A stretch of DNA of 64,000 bases from Pachyseris speciosa (Eukaryota > Cnidaria > Anthozoa > Scleractinia > Pachyseridae), in NCBI GenBank assembly GCA_016490735.1, contig JAEMWC010000286.1, positions 532,501 through 596,500 on the forward strand, in the 5' to 3' direction. The notes under the pieces were generated by a model, which worked only from the letters and a program-made list of their open reading frames with translations, had not been told where the DNA came from and searched no databases. Position numbers and translations under genes: made by a program. Positions 32,662-43,088 of the stretch are shown here, piece by piece; positions within the stretch are counted from its first letter, which is position 1; every line of letters begins with the position of its first letter.

Positions 32662-33704
32662 CTGATCTTGCGGGCACGGTGCGCGACTTCACTTTGCAAC
32701 ATGGGATTCCCTTTCTTGCGAAAAAAAGGGGTTGAAATGGGTAGGTATGACACCTCGAAGGCGATGTGCAATCCACAGCTGCAGAAAAAGGCCATTAACT
32801 ATAGGGTGCGCAAGGCCACTCTTGTGTTGCAAAAGGTTGGAAGTGAGCTGTTGGACCAGCTTTCCACGGAGGTGCGCCCCAACATCCGTTACAAAACCGA
32901 CAGGCCTGATCTCGACAATCCCACCTCGAAGCGGGAAGGAGGAAACTCCCTCCTTGGAACGGGAATACTTGTTCCCTTCCCATTCGTTGATTTAAAAAAA
33001 CTGTGGAGTGTCATCTCTGACCCCAAACGTTTCAAGGGCCCCGAAGTTTCTGCAAAAGAGGGAAGGGCAATGGTCGCCGAATACAAACGCCAATATGCAG
33101 ACTACAAGCGGCAGGGTGGCTCCCGCAGTTACGGCTCTTGGATAAAATGGAAGGGATATGGGAGAGGTATTGGGAGCCTGTTTGATACCCGGTTTCTTTC
33201 GCAGGGTGTGTGGTTCCCAAGTTCGCAACTGACACAAAGTTTTTGAAAGCTTTCGGCAAAGCCATCCCCCAACACCGTGGTTTCGCGGATGTTTTCAAGA
33301 AAACCCTCCGTAATTACTATGGGTCTGGTGTTGATGTCCATGCGTTAATTGGGAAACTGCCGACGCCAAAGGGTTGTTGGACCCTCCCCGGCCACCATTA
33401 CACTGGACCTTACAGTCCCTTGCACCATCAGCTGAGCTTTGACCCTGAAACGGGTGAAATCTTGGAAGTATTACAGAAACCGACTGGTGCAACAGATGCG
33501 ATTGCAATGCAACACGACGTTGATTACAGCAGTTGTGGACACCGGGCAAAAAAATATGGTGAGGACGAAAAAAACTGCAGGCATGCTGCTGACAGGAAAA
33601 TGGTTCGAGCTTTGGATGGGGTTCCGTGGAAAGAAAGACAATGGGGGCATGCTTTGGCGCGAAATGCAATCAACACAAAAGAGAAGTTGGGACTTGGGTT
33701 TTAA
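32662..33704 (+). pseudogene. PLA2-like virion protein (parvovirus-type phospholipase fold), frameshifted
   Basis: An N-terminal helical/basic part is followed by the segment LQKVGSELLDQLSTEVRPN. A shift near 33220-33240 leads to VVPKFATDTKFLKAFGKA, then a PLA2-like region: a Ca-loop-like YTGPYSP, the His-Asp pair in QHDVDYSSC (His codon 33513-33515, Asp 33516-33518), and Cys-containing helices (KNCRHAADRKMV, W-K-E-R-Q-W-G-H). Secreted-type PLA2 domains occur in parvovirus VP1 and in some Polinton/adintovirus minor capsid proteins, where they help cross membranes. The catalytic dyad is kept; the Gly-rich Ca loop is only partly conserved (YTGPY rather than YxGPG). Confidence 0.72.
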
Positions 33705-34495
33705 CACCCTTGAATTTCCGCCATTTCTTTGATACTATTCAACATAGATCTTATTCCCCAAACATTCACCAAACGTTTCCACTCCCAAATTGTCTCTCTT
33801 TTTTTTCCCCACATCTCATCAAATATGGGATCATTGAAAGAAAAAATTTGGTCCAATTCGTCTATTGTATCTTCAAAAATATCAAGTTTTCCTTTAAATA
33901 TAAAAAAAAAGCACTTTTTTTTACCCCAACAAAAATCGCTTTTGAATCTTTCCAAAAAATGTTTGGTTTCCTTAACAAATTCCATAACTGTTGAGGAACA
34001 ATACTCAATTTCAGATCCAAAAATGAGTGGTGGGTCAAGATGAAACATGACGACTAACTGGTCGCATGTTTCCAACAATTTTTCAACCGCTTCTTGAATT
34101 TTCTCGGTCCATCGATATTACACAACATTTTTTTTTCTTCAAAGGGGCTTCCAAAAAAAATTTCGTCAACCACACAGACTATTTCTTTTTTCACTTCTCA
34201 AACAATTGGATGCATAACTTTGTCTTGCAAGAAATGGAAAAGGATTAACAACGAAGCAATCATTGCTCATAAAAAGAAACATTTGTTCAATTGCGTGTGC
34301 GCAGAGGGTTAACGTCGGGTGGAAAAATAATTCGGAAATATGAAAATACATAAAGGAAACAATAGCTCTTCCAAAACCGCTCCCAACCATTTTTTTTCTC
34401 TCTTTAAAATCTCTTAGCTTGTTTTGGGTGCAATAACGATAAATTTTCACACGCAACTCTGGTGGTAGTGAAAAAATCTGTCCCATGAGATTCAT
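33701..34495 (-). pseudogene. Right-arm Polinton protein, unknown, broken
   Basis: Starting at 34495 the frame reads MNLMGQIFSLPPELRVKIYR, reminiscent of an F-box-type LPPEL opening, and is open for 109 residues. A second frame to 33701 begins near ETCDQLVVMFHL and contains FGKGKLDIFED-like acidic helices and repeated Trp near the end. They may be one protein split by indels near 34080-34165. No function assigned. Confidence 0.4.
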
Positions 34496-34515
34496 TTACA
34501 TTATTACACAGATCT

Positions 34516-34809
34516 TTAATTGACTGTGTCATAAAACCCTCCGTCGGTCAACCATTTTTTCATGAAAAATCTTTCATTGGTTGGGAGATCATGAACAACT
34601 TTGAATTCTATAAGTGCACATTCATCGATAAAATGAGTTTTCCTTGTTTCCTTTATGTACCGCCAGGGAGACATATCATTGTGTAACAAATCCCGCACGT
34701 GGCGCATAAGTGATTTATCCATGGTATCTTTGATTTCCTTTCCCAACAACTTGTCTATCTCTGTAATCAAAGCCTGCCTAACATTATAACGTAATAGGTC
34801 GTTCACCAT
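34516..34809 (-). CDS. Right-arm Polinton protein, unknown (97 aa)
   Basis: Intact frame from ATG at 34809, starting MVNDLLRYNVRQALITEIDK and ending KKWLTDGGFYDTVN. Predicted mixed helix/strand, soluble, no Cys-rich motif beyond one residue. It lies 20 bases from the next gene on the same strand. Unbroken, unlike the core genes. No family recognised. Confidence 0.5.
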   Translation of the reverse strand: MVNDLLRYNVRQALITEIDKLLGKEIKDTMDKSLMRHVRDLLHNDMSPWRYIKETRKTHFIDECALIEFKVVHDLPTNERFFMKKWLTDGGFYDTVN

Positions 34810-34850
34810 TTTTATTATATATTACCAAGTCAAGAAAAAATTAACAGGGT

Positions 34851-35276
34851 TCAACATATCAACCCCTCCATCCATTCATCCCAAACCCAAACAGGAAGGT
34901 CTTCCCTTCCAGACCAAAATGGGGGAGGGACACCAGTTCGCAAACAAACATCATCCTCATTACATCCTGTACATTTCAAACAACGAAAGGAAGACTGCTC
35001 TTTTTCATCTTCATCCTCCTCCAAACTATCCACAACAATCCGCTTGTCTTTGTTTTTTGTATTAACAACAGGAGAAGGGGTTGTCCCCCGCCTGTGTGGG
35101 GAGATATAAAGAGAAACAGACGCTGGCTTCTTTTCATCAACATTTTTCATTGAAGACAATGGTGTTAGTTTCTTTGTTTGAACTTTGCTTTCTCTCTTCC
35201 ACTGGTTCACTTTGCGTGTGGTTGTCGGCATTCTCCTGCCTATATTTTCACTGGAAAATTTCTCCGACTGATTCAT
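34851..35276 (-). CDS. Right-arm first gene, start inside the TIR (141 aa)
   Basis: ATG at 35276 lies in the right TIR, 41 bases after a TATA box. The first ~45 residues (MNQSEKFSSENIGRRMPTTT...) are encoded by TIR sequence and so are mirrored in the left TIR. The body is basic, then has an acidic run (DSLEEDEDEKEQ), a Cys cluster (CLKCTGCNEDDVC) that could bind zinc, and a Trp-rich tail (WVWDEWMEG). Unbroken. It may be an early or regulatory protein; that is inference only. Confidence 0.55.
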   Translation of the reverse strand: MNQSEKFSSENIGRRMPTTTRKVNQWKRESKVQTKKLTPLSSMKNVDEKKPASVSLYISPHRRGTTPSPVVNTKNKDKRIVVDSLEEDEDEKEQSSFRCLKCTGCNEDDVCLRTGVPPPFWSGREDLPVWVWDEWMEGLIC

Positions 35277-35317
35277 TGTATACCCTTAATTTCACTTGTG
35301 TCTAATTGGGTGACACG

Positions 35318-35323
35318 TTTATA
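35318..35323 (-). promoter_or_regulatory. TATA box in the right TIR
   Basis: TATAAA on the minus strand, 41 bases upstream of the ATG at 35276; mirror of 16852-16857. Confidence 0.55.
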
Positions 35324-35394
35324 CCCCACCCCCATTTCTCTAATTGGGTGACTGGTTTTGGGTTGGTCCTTCGTTTGTGTCCAATCACTTCCCA

Positions 35395-35510
35395 AGTAGT
35401 ATAGCCGGAGCTACACAACTACTGTTTTCAAAAAACCGAGGACGAAGAGCGAAGCGACGAGGACGATGGTTTTGCGAAAACGGTAGTTGTGTAGCTCCGG
35501 CTATACTACT
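35395..35510. repeat. Terminal hairpin inside the right TIR
   Basis: AGTAGTATAGCCGGAGCTAC starts at 35395 and its inverse ends at 35510, giving a 116-bp palindrome with the same loop region as 16665-16780. Confidence 0.9.
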
Positions 35511-35515
35511 ACACT
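35511..35515 (+). repeat. Polinton target site duplication, right (ACACT)
   Basis: Exact copy of 16660-16664. Confidence 0.6.
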
Positions 35516-36464
35516 CTGAACTATCTAATTCCCCAAACTGTTTTTGTTGAAGATACGTTAATCTAGCAACTGGCCAAATTTGATCCAAATCGAACAAATC
35601 GCCCTTGAGTTGGAACTCTCGAAAATGTCCTCATCAAAACAAAAATAAAGTTTGCCAAACAAAAAAGCGCTTTGAAAAAAACACTAACAAACACCACGCC
35701 CAAACACCTCTACCAATCAATTTAAGCTAACGTTTCTTCCGGTCACCTACTACGGAAATTTCCACGTAATTTTATCTCCACGCAAAACACTCGTGCTCCA
35801 AACAGTTCACTAGTTTATCATTTTGTCACATCAGTATTCTTCGGCTTTTAGTAAGTTTACTTGACCCATCGTCATAGCTGGAAAAAAACTAATTTAAGCG
35901 TACCTTACAACTGTCATGGAGCAAAGCAACTTTTGCGCATCCAATATTTTCTGTGCAATTCGCTCCGGTTGGCTGCATTCGTATTAAACTGTCAACGTTA
36001 ACATCCGAATAGGTTGTATCTAGGCCTGTCCCGATTGCGCTGGAAAAATTGCCAAAAAGTGCTCAAAACATGGCAAAATAGTGCTCAAATGATGCTCGAT
36101 TTTTATAAAAAAAAAAAAAGTGCTTGAAATTTAGAAATAGTGCACGAAAGTTGTTCGTAGTTTTTTTTATCATTTCCAAGCAGATGTTCATACATACTCC
36201 TCGTTTTATCAAACGTTTAACTTTCGATTTTCTAATACTGAGGTGACCATAAAGTATAACAACGTTTGTCGAACAAAGACCCTTTATTATCAGTCAAGCA
36301 TAGTTTGTAAAGCACACAGCATCACAGAACTGTATGCAATCAACCGTATAGCTACAACTGTTATTAGTCTCTCTTCGATCTATTGTATCGAGGAATCACA
36401 GCTCAGTCTTCAGACTCGCTGAGCTGGTTTTTTGCGGCTTCCATCTTACACTATTTGACCGGTC
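35516..36464. other. Intergenic DNA, no supported gene
   Basis: No downstream exon of the EGF-like host gene was recognised here. Contains AAAGTGCT motifs near 36055-36125 that resemble the ends of the hAT-like element at 44071-44759. Confidence 0.4.
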
Positions 36465-36473
36465 TGGAAACAG

Positions 36474-37396
36474 GAGTGTCTGTAAGACGCGGAACCAACC
36501 CGGAACCTGCCGGAACCACCGGAACCTGCCAGAACCCACCCGGAACCTGCCGAACCCACCCGGGACCACAAAAAAAATACACAATAATGTAAAAGTAAAA
36601 TAATCAAAATGAAAATTAATAAAAATAAAATAAAAGTAATAACATTCAATTAAGAAGGATATAAGAAAGGACCGATAAGATATTTTCAGCTATCGTCTAC
36701 ACACAAACGGCGTTTTCAGGCGCCAGATATGGAGGTTTTCGAAAACGGTCTCCGGAGTGGAAATGTTTTAAAACGCCGACTTATCGTATTCGTATGGACG
36801 GACAAAAACGGAGGTTTTCGAATACGATGATGTCATAAATCTAGTCCAGTCTGTCCCGGTCTGCGTTGCGCATGCTCTATCAGGGAAGCTATCGTATTCC
36901 ATCAGTTTTAGCATTAACGTGCGGACAGGTGAAAACGATTCAAATGCGCTACGTGTGGACGCAAATTTTGGCCAAAACGAAGAAAAAATCTCCGTTTTCA
37001 AAAATATCCGGATACGTGTGGACGGGGCCTTATTCAGTTCTTTATCGTTTTGTTCTATGATGAAAATCTCCTCTTCGCGCTTATTCGAGGTGTTCCTAGT
37101 GTGGAAGACAACTGACTCGTACAACTTATGTGGTTTGGAGTCGTAAAAATACTTTGGAATTTGACCTTCGTCTTGCAAGCTCTCCCTTAGTCACGTGTCG
37201 TCCCATTTCGTCTTTTTCTTATCAGTCCTTTTTTATATCCTTCTTTAATTGAGTGTTATTATTTTTTATTTTATTTTTATAAATTTATTTTGATTAATCT
37301 TCATTTTGATTTTTTATTTATATATTTTGTGGTCCCGGGTAGGTTCCGGATGGTTCCGAGTGGGTTCCGGGTTGGTTCGACGTTTTACAGACACCC
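36474..37396. mobile_element. 923-bp TIR element, 9-bp imperfect target duplication
   Basis: Left end GAGTGTCTGTAAGACG..., right end the inverse of GGGTGTCTGTAAAACG.... The ~200-bp arms include CGGAACC repeats and an ATAAAAATAAAAT block. Flanks TGGAAACAG (36465-36473) and TTGAAACAG (37397-37405) differ by one base, suggesting a MULE- or hAT-type target duplication. The core (about 36690-37175) has GTGTGGACG-type inverted motifs and may be a second, nested MITE. No transposase. Confidence 0.7.
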
Positions 37397-37804
37397 TTGA
37401 AACAGTGCCATACAACACAAACAATGCTTTGGCGGTAGCTGCACTGAAAAGAAAAGAGCGCTAAAAGTTCTGAGAAGCTAAAAAAACACGAAGTCACAAA
37501 CCAATCAAAATTGACTGTTCCCACGGTTAAAGCGGTGAGCGTAAAAGAAGGAATGAGTTTGCGGAATGGCATGTGGCATGGCTTGCGGAATGCCATAATT
37601 ATGCAGAATGTAATATATGCAGATTGCCTCAAAGAAATGAATTAACTGAAAGCGCGCCCTTTCCTTTCTGTAGTTAATAATTCTACAGTTAATAATCTTG
37701 GAACTCGCGATTATTGATCGTGTCTGACAGTGAATAATCGCGAGCTAGTTGCCGAACTAGGTCACACCAAAATATTGAAAACAAATTGGTCAGAATTTGA
37801 CCGA

Positions 37805-37985
37805 GAAATATTTCAGGGTGAATGACATATGAAATACATCATACATGAACTGCGGAAATGAAATCAAATGAAGAATGATCCTCGCAGTTGTGAACGCAAT
37901 TTATGCAATTATGAAAAGAAGCCTGAAAAAAATTCAGGACTTCAACGGAGTTTGAACCCGTGACCTCGCGATTTAACGGTGCGAT

Positions 37986-38021
<36 letters not shown>

Positions 38022-38190
38022 AGAGCAGGTCAATTGTGGGTTCATATGCCTTCCCGTGATTTTGATTTGATTTGATTTGATTTTTGATTTCATTTCCGCA
38101 GTTCATGTATGATTTATTCAGGCTTCTTTTCGAAATTGCATAAATTGCGTTCACAACAGCGAGGATCATTCTTCATTTGAAATATTTCAG
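37805..38190. mobile_element. SINE-like element with tRNA-related centre and 12-bp duplications
   Basis: GAAATATTTCAG occurs at 37805-37816 and again at 38179-38190. Between them two inverted arms (GAACTGCGGAAATGAAATCA... and its inverse) flank a minus-strand tRNA-like sequence and a (GATTT)n stretch. The exact 12-bp flanks indicate insertion by retrotransposition. The inverted arms are unusual for a plain SINE and could reflect a head-to-head dimer. Confidence 0.7.
37938..38011 (-). repeat. tRNA-derived sequence within the SINE-like element
   Basis: 74 nt with a fully paired acceptor stem (GGCTTCA/TGAAGTC, one G-U), A box TAGCTCAGTTGGTTAGAGC and B box GGGTTCAAACT. The anticodon loop is about two bases too long, so it is not a functional tRNA. 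The nearest isotype is uncertain (Asn- or Thr-like). Confidence 0.7.
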
Positions 38191-39472
38191 TGTTGAGTAC
38201 CGCTCTCTGATCGAAACTTTTGTGATTGCGTTACATTCAGATGTAACCTGTGACATGAAATCGGATAGGGTACAGTTTTTTGACAGTCTGTTGAAACGAG
38301 AATTGTAAAAGCAGGTAGTGAGAATAAATGCATTGAATCAAAGTGACTAAAAGGAATCTTTCGTGAGTTTGACTGTGCCCCACAAGTTCGGTGCATCTCC
38401 ACGGGGATTGCTTTGATTTAAATATTTTACAAATGGACGTACCCTTGAGGTGATTAAATATCCGGCTTGAGTCGGCTATTGGATTTGCTTTTATAGGATG
38501 AGTCAGTTCGGGTTTTATATTTTCCTCGTTTTTCGCTCTTCGACGAGGCAACGCGAACACCGAGCTCAGTTATTCATATCATATAAATATCACATCAGAG
38601 CAGCGCGACCGAAATGAAACTCTTGTAAAGTTCTGAAAACCATAACATAAGCTCTACGATGCTCCGTTCCTAAATCTCTTACAATCAACCCCGGTCAGAA
38701 GCGTATACGCTTCTGCCCCGGTAAAATAAAACTTTTTTTTTATTTAAGCCATTTCAAACTATATAGTTTGACCTACATCGCGCCGTGAAATTGACAAGGG
38801 GCTGAAGATGGCAAAAAAAAATTGAAGCCTTGTTTGATCACAGCCGAACCTTTCGTAAATACCGCAAACCGGTCAAATCATTCGCGAACAAACTGATCCT
38901 CCGCAAGAGTTTAAGAGTGAATGTTAGTAAAAATCGAAGAAAATTGCAAAAATGTGGCCACGGTCAAAAAATCGATTTCGCTCATACTTTGTCAGTTTGA
39001 AGGCCTAGGTAAGTAACTGAAGGAAATAAGGTTACCCTCACAAAATGAGGCACTATCTTTTTACTATCTTATGGCTAGTTAATGCAACTATCTACAAGCT
39101 ATCTCTTATCTAGTTCATTCCTATCTTCAATCCCTGTTTAGCCACTATTAACTTATTACTACCTCAAGCCTATCTTATCCTTAACTAATTTCTAGTTATT
39201 TGGAACCATGCAGATAGGCTATGTTAATACTATCCGAAAAATTAGATCGTCCATGTTGATGGAAAAGTTAGTTTTTAGATACAAATAAGATAGAGTAAAA
39301 CTAGCTAATGATAGGTTAAAAAGTTAGTTTACAGATAGATCTTAATTACAGATAAGATCGTTGACATAGTTTAAAACTAGTTTTTAGATAGGCATAAACT
39401 AGATCTATTGACACAAGAAATAGTACATAGATAGCAATCAACTAGGCATAAATTAGTTAAAAGATAGTGATT
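38191..39472. other. Intergenic DNA, no supported gene
   Basis: From about 39045 it becomes rich in ACTATCT/AGATAG/CTAGTT motifs, apparently a diverged forerunner of the 44-bp array that follows. Confidence 0.4.
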
Positions 39473-40033
39473 GGATAGCTATGAAATAGACACCTGGTAA
39501 CTAAAAAGTAGTGTTTGGATAGCATTTAACTAGATGTCTGATAGCTAAAAAGTAGTGTTTGGATAGCAATAAACTAGATGTCTGATAGCTAAAAAGTAGT
39601 GTTTGGATAGGAATTAACTAGATGTCTGATAGCTATAAAGTAGTGTTTGGATAGCATTTAACTAGATGTCTGATAGCTAAAAAGTAGTGATTGGATAGCA
39701 ATTAACTAGATGTCTGATAGCTATAAAGTAGTGTTTGGATAGCAATTAACTAGATGTCTGATAGCTAAAAAGTAGTGTTTGGATAGCAATTAACTAGAAC
39801 TCTGATAGCTAAAAAGTAGTGATTGGATAGAAATTAACTAGATGTCTGATAGCTATAAAGTAGTGTTTGGATAGCATTTAACTAGATGTCTGATAGCTAA
39901 AAAGTAGTGTTTGGATAGCAATTAACTAGAACTCTGATAGCTAAAAAGTAGTGTTTGGATAGCAATTAACTAGATGTCTGATAGCTAATTAGTAGTGATT
40001 GGATAGAAATTAACTAGACGTCTTATAACTAAG
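39473..40033 (+). repeat. 44-bp tandem repeat, about 12 copies
   Basis: Unit GATAGCTAAAAAGTAGTG followed by TTTGGATAGCAATTAACTAG and ATGTCT; period exactly 44 between 39540 and 39584 and onwards. Copies vary mainly at AA/TA and AT/TT positions. Non-coding satellite-like array. Confidence 0.95.
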
Positions 40034-40558
40034 AAGACATCATGGCACTTTGAAGCGCCACAGCAATTAGGAGAAAAAAATTGCATTTGTTATGCCATAT
40101 GAAAGGTTTTATTTTGTCTTCCAAAATATTACTTTTAAAAATTAGAAGCTTGGTGAATCACATATTTAAAGCTCGACACATCAGATTTGTTAATTAAACA
40201 TGGATGCATATAATGATAACTCAGATAGAAAAATAATTATATTTTTAATCAGGACTCAGCTGCAGTCTGTGCTATTTCCTTTAACTTTGCTTTCTCTTTC
40301 TCTTGCCTTTTTTTCCTTTGCTCTGAAATGAGGAAAATGATCAACTTAATATTTTTCAGTGATAAAATATATTATAATTAATATACATGTAGCATGCAGC
40401 GTGCCTTGATTTTTGTAATTTAAAGAATATAATGCTGCTTACAGTCATGTAGGATCTGTACACGGTACATTAGCCAATTACTAGTAGATTACAGTCACCT
40501 GGGCCTTATCATAATATTAATATAGATGGGCCGATTAATTAAAAGGCAGATTTAGCAG

Positions 40559-40903
40559 TGTTTACATAATTAGCGTTGGTGCCAAAGTCATTTGCATAAT
40601 TCTAAAAATTGGCGAAAAAATATTTTTTTACCGTTCAGATTCTTTTACTGGCCTTCTAAACAATGGGTCTTAACTTCCTTTAATGATTGTATGCAATAAA
40701 AATCTTCTGTTGTGGAAAAACGTTGGATAAACGTGATCCCACAAAGTAAACATTGGTGGTTGTAAGTAGTCTATTGAATAAATTTCGTTAATTCACGTTG
40801 TGAACCACGAGATGGAAAATATCAAATTCTAAAGTTAAAGTTTTGCAATTTGGTAATTGTAGATATTATATGCATCTTGAGGAGACACACAAACATAAAA
40901 TAC
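40559..40903 (+). repeat. Dispersed repeat, inverted partner at 51645-52010
   Basis: Starts near TTTACATAATTAGCG and ends near ACACAAACATAAAATAC. The inverse with the same order of motifs lies at 51645-52010. No coding potential. Confidence 0.75.
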
Positions 40904-41056
40904 ATTATGCTAATAATTACTCGGGCTGCCCGCGTCTCGCGCGGCGCCCGGGTCTAAGATTACCGACGGTTCTTCTTTTTCGTCGTCGAGTATCATCCAC
41001 AAAGCTCACTACCGGCGTTTCTGCGCAAGCGCTAACTATTTTTAACAGAGTGATGC

Positions 41057-41567
41057 GTGTTGTCACGTATCGGGAAATGTCGATTCACCTTGTGTCTTTT
41101 GAAGTCTGAACAAACAATATGTTTAGAGAAGTGTCTATGCAAATGTTTGCAAGTTCAACGGCGAGAAGAAAGCTTTTAACATGAGTAAACTTAACTCCAG
41201 ATGGACGGCCGTGTTTCCTCGTGAGTAGTCTCTAATTTTGGCGATGGATTGTGGGGCGGGCGAAAGACACGTGCGCGCGCGAAGTTGCGAGGAGACGCGA
41301 CGCGAGGGGAGCGCCTAAAATTAGAGACTACAGACAAAGGGAGTTTGACCTTTCACGGCCGAGTAATTCGGAAGTGTAAATCTCATATCAACAGCAAGAA
41401 TGATGCCCTGTTGTCACGTATCGGAAAACGTCGATTCACCTTGTGTCTTTGAAGTCTGAACAACTAATATGTTAAGTGTCTATACGAATGTTTGCAAGTT
41501 CAACAGCGAGAAGAAAGCTTTTAACATGACCAAAATTTAACTCCAGATGGATCGCCGTGTTCCCCGT
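41057..41567 (+). repeat. Direct duplication of ~165 bp interrupted by a MITE
   Basis: 41057-41222 and 41410-41567 are near copies (GTTGTCACGTATCGG..., AAGCTTTTAACATGA..., AACTCCAGATGGA). A small palindromic MITE lies between them at 41225-41331. Confidence 0.75.
41225..41331. mobile_element. 107-bp palindromic MITE
   Basis: GTAGTCTCTAATTTTGGCG and its near-inverse bracket a GC-rich CpG-dense core. No target duplication resolved. Confidence 0.7.
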
Positions 41568-42142
41568 ATCCGCTCCATTGAGATGTACATTTTGTTGAAT
41601 AACTCAAGTACGGGATATCACACACCCCTGAGACTTTGACAGGTAGTTTATTTACTATTTTCCCACAATATCTCAATTTCTGGACTTTAATTTTTGAATG
41701 ATAAGCGATTATTTTTTACAAATGTACTAGCGTCACTTGAAACTGTCCAGGAACGTTCCTTTCTTGTGTTTCAAATGACCCTGGATTGATGTATTTGTAA
41801 ACAGTTTCACTCTGCTAATTAATTTTCTACTCACATTTCACCGAGACTCCATTAACGTTTATGCGAAAAAATCCTACATCGTTCGATAAGCGTTTCCTTT
41901 CTCAAACAATTATCCATCGAAGCGAAAACAAGTGTGCTTAGTTTTTTTTTGGAATCAATACACTTTTTTTATATCAGTATGAGTAATTCGACATGAGAAC
42001 GCTTCTTCATTATTCACACTTTATCCAAGTCTCCATTCCATTTATCATATATATTCACATTTATCACGACGACATATTGAGCCTTGCAGATAGCAGGACA
42101 TGTGCCACACATAAGAACCTAGTGTATGACCTCGCTCACCAC

Positions 42143-42221
42143 GAGTCTCCCATAGCTCAGTGGTTAGAGCGTCCAACCGGTAATCTGGAAAGTCATGGGT
42201 TCGACTCCCGTTGGGGGGCTC
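42143..42221 (+). repeat. tRNA-like sequence (SINE head or tRNA pseudogene)
   Basis: GAGTCTCC can pair with GGGGGGCTC as an acceptor stem (with G-U pairs). A box ATAGCTCAGTGGTTAGAGC and B box GGGTTCGACTC are good. The anticodon loop is one base too long. A second degenerate tRNA-like sequence (CCTGCCTGTGACGCAG anticodon arm, GGGTTCGAT B box) lies at 42305-42365, and a ~45-bp GTAATTCGAC...TATTCACACT block is duplicated on both sides of the first (41983 and 42241). Confidence 0.65.
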
Positions 42222-42648
42222 AAAAAAAATCTTTTTCTGAGTAATTCGACTCGAGAACGCTTCTTCATTATTCACACTATTTTTATCACCTTGCAAAACG
42301 ATAAACCTCTGTGGCCTAAAGGTCATTGTTCCTGCCTGTGACGCAGCTAACCCGGGTTCGATGTCTTTTAGTGGTATATATCACGGGCTTTATTTTTTCT
42401 GTTTCTCTTTTTCTTGTTCTTTTTAGATTTTTTTTACAAGTGTTATAATTATTGTTATCAATGGTTGAGTTGTATTTTAGAGGAATATATGTTGATAGGG
42501 GTCTAAAGAAATAGACTCCAACACAAGCTAATCACAATGCGTCCGATGTAAGAAAGACAGACTTCCCTGTATTCTTTTGTTTAGCGATAAGTTAGGGATA
42601 CAATACTGTTTTTTGCAAGCCCGAGTTTAGGCTAATTGTAGCCTCTTG

Positions 42649-43088
42649 TTTTGAAACAGCCACATGCAAACATACACTCACGGCCTGCCCACGGAGAAAA
42701 TGCTCTAAATGCTTCCAGCAAACACAAGCCACCCTATTCAATGGCACTACTTTCTGCAATTTTCTTTCCATCATTGATGGTTTTCATGCGGCTACGGTCT
42801 TCAAAGTTTCCAAGCTACAAACTCAACATCGCGGACCGTTATATTAAACCAACAAGAATAACTTCGCCTTCTGTCTTGCGTTACATTGAACGTGACTATG
42901 CTAATTAGTTTGTTTGTTGTGTCATGGGATGGGAGGGGAGGGAACAAAATTTGGGAGGGGGACGGAACAAATAAATAAGAAAATTTTCTGTTTTTCAATA
43001 CATGTATAGACAAGTATCTTATCGGTGAATAGCAAAAAAAGGAATTCCTTGAATATTGTTTTAGTCCATCACACTGTCTCCAATAATA
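42649..43088 (+). repeat. Long inverted repeat, left arm
   Basis: Inverse of 46363-47090 apart from a 278-bp MITE in the other arm. Includes ATGGCACTACTTTCTGCAAT and AACCAACAAGAATAACTTCG. The arms are ~3.3 kb apart and could be ends of a large DNA transposon or two separate insertions. Confidence 0.85.

Larger units (their letters stand above)
16665..35510. mobile_element. Polinton/Maverick-type virus-like transposon, degenerate
   Basis: 18,846 bp bounded by long inverted repeats starting AGTAGTATAGCCGG and ending with its inverse. The AG ends, 15-20 kb size, TIR length and short target duplication are typical of Polintons (adintovirus-like). Gene content agrees: family-B DNA polymerase, retroviral-type integrase, packaging ATPase, adenain-like cysteine protease, capsid-like proteins, PLA2-like protein and a fibre-like repeat protein. 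Most genes carry several frameshifts, stops or large deletions, so the copy cannot be autonomous. A separate 3-kb insertion sits at 25996-29063. Confidence 0.9.
35137..35510 (-). repeat. Polinton right terminal inverted repeat
   Basis: Inverse of 16665-17043. The outer 116 bp (35395-35510) form the same hairpin as on the left. Confidence 0.92.

Noticed and set aside
37938..38011. Functional tRNA gene
   Set aside because: The anticodon loop is about two bases too long and the sequence is embedded in a repeat with target duplications.
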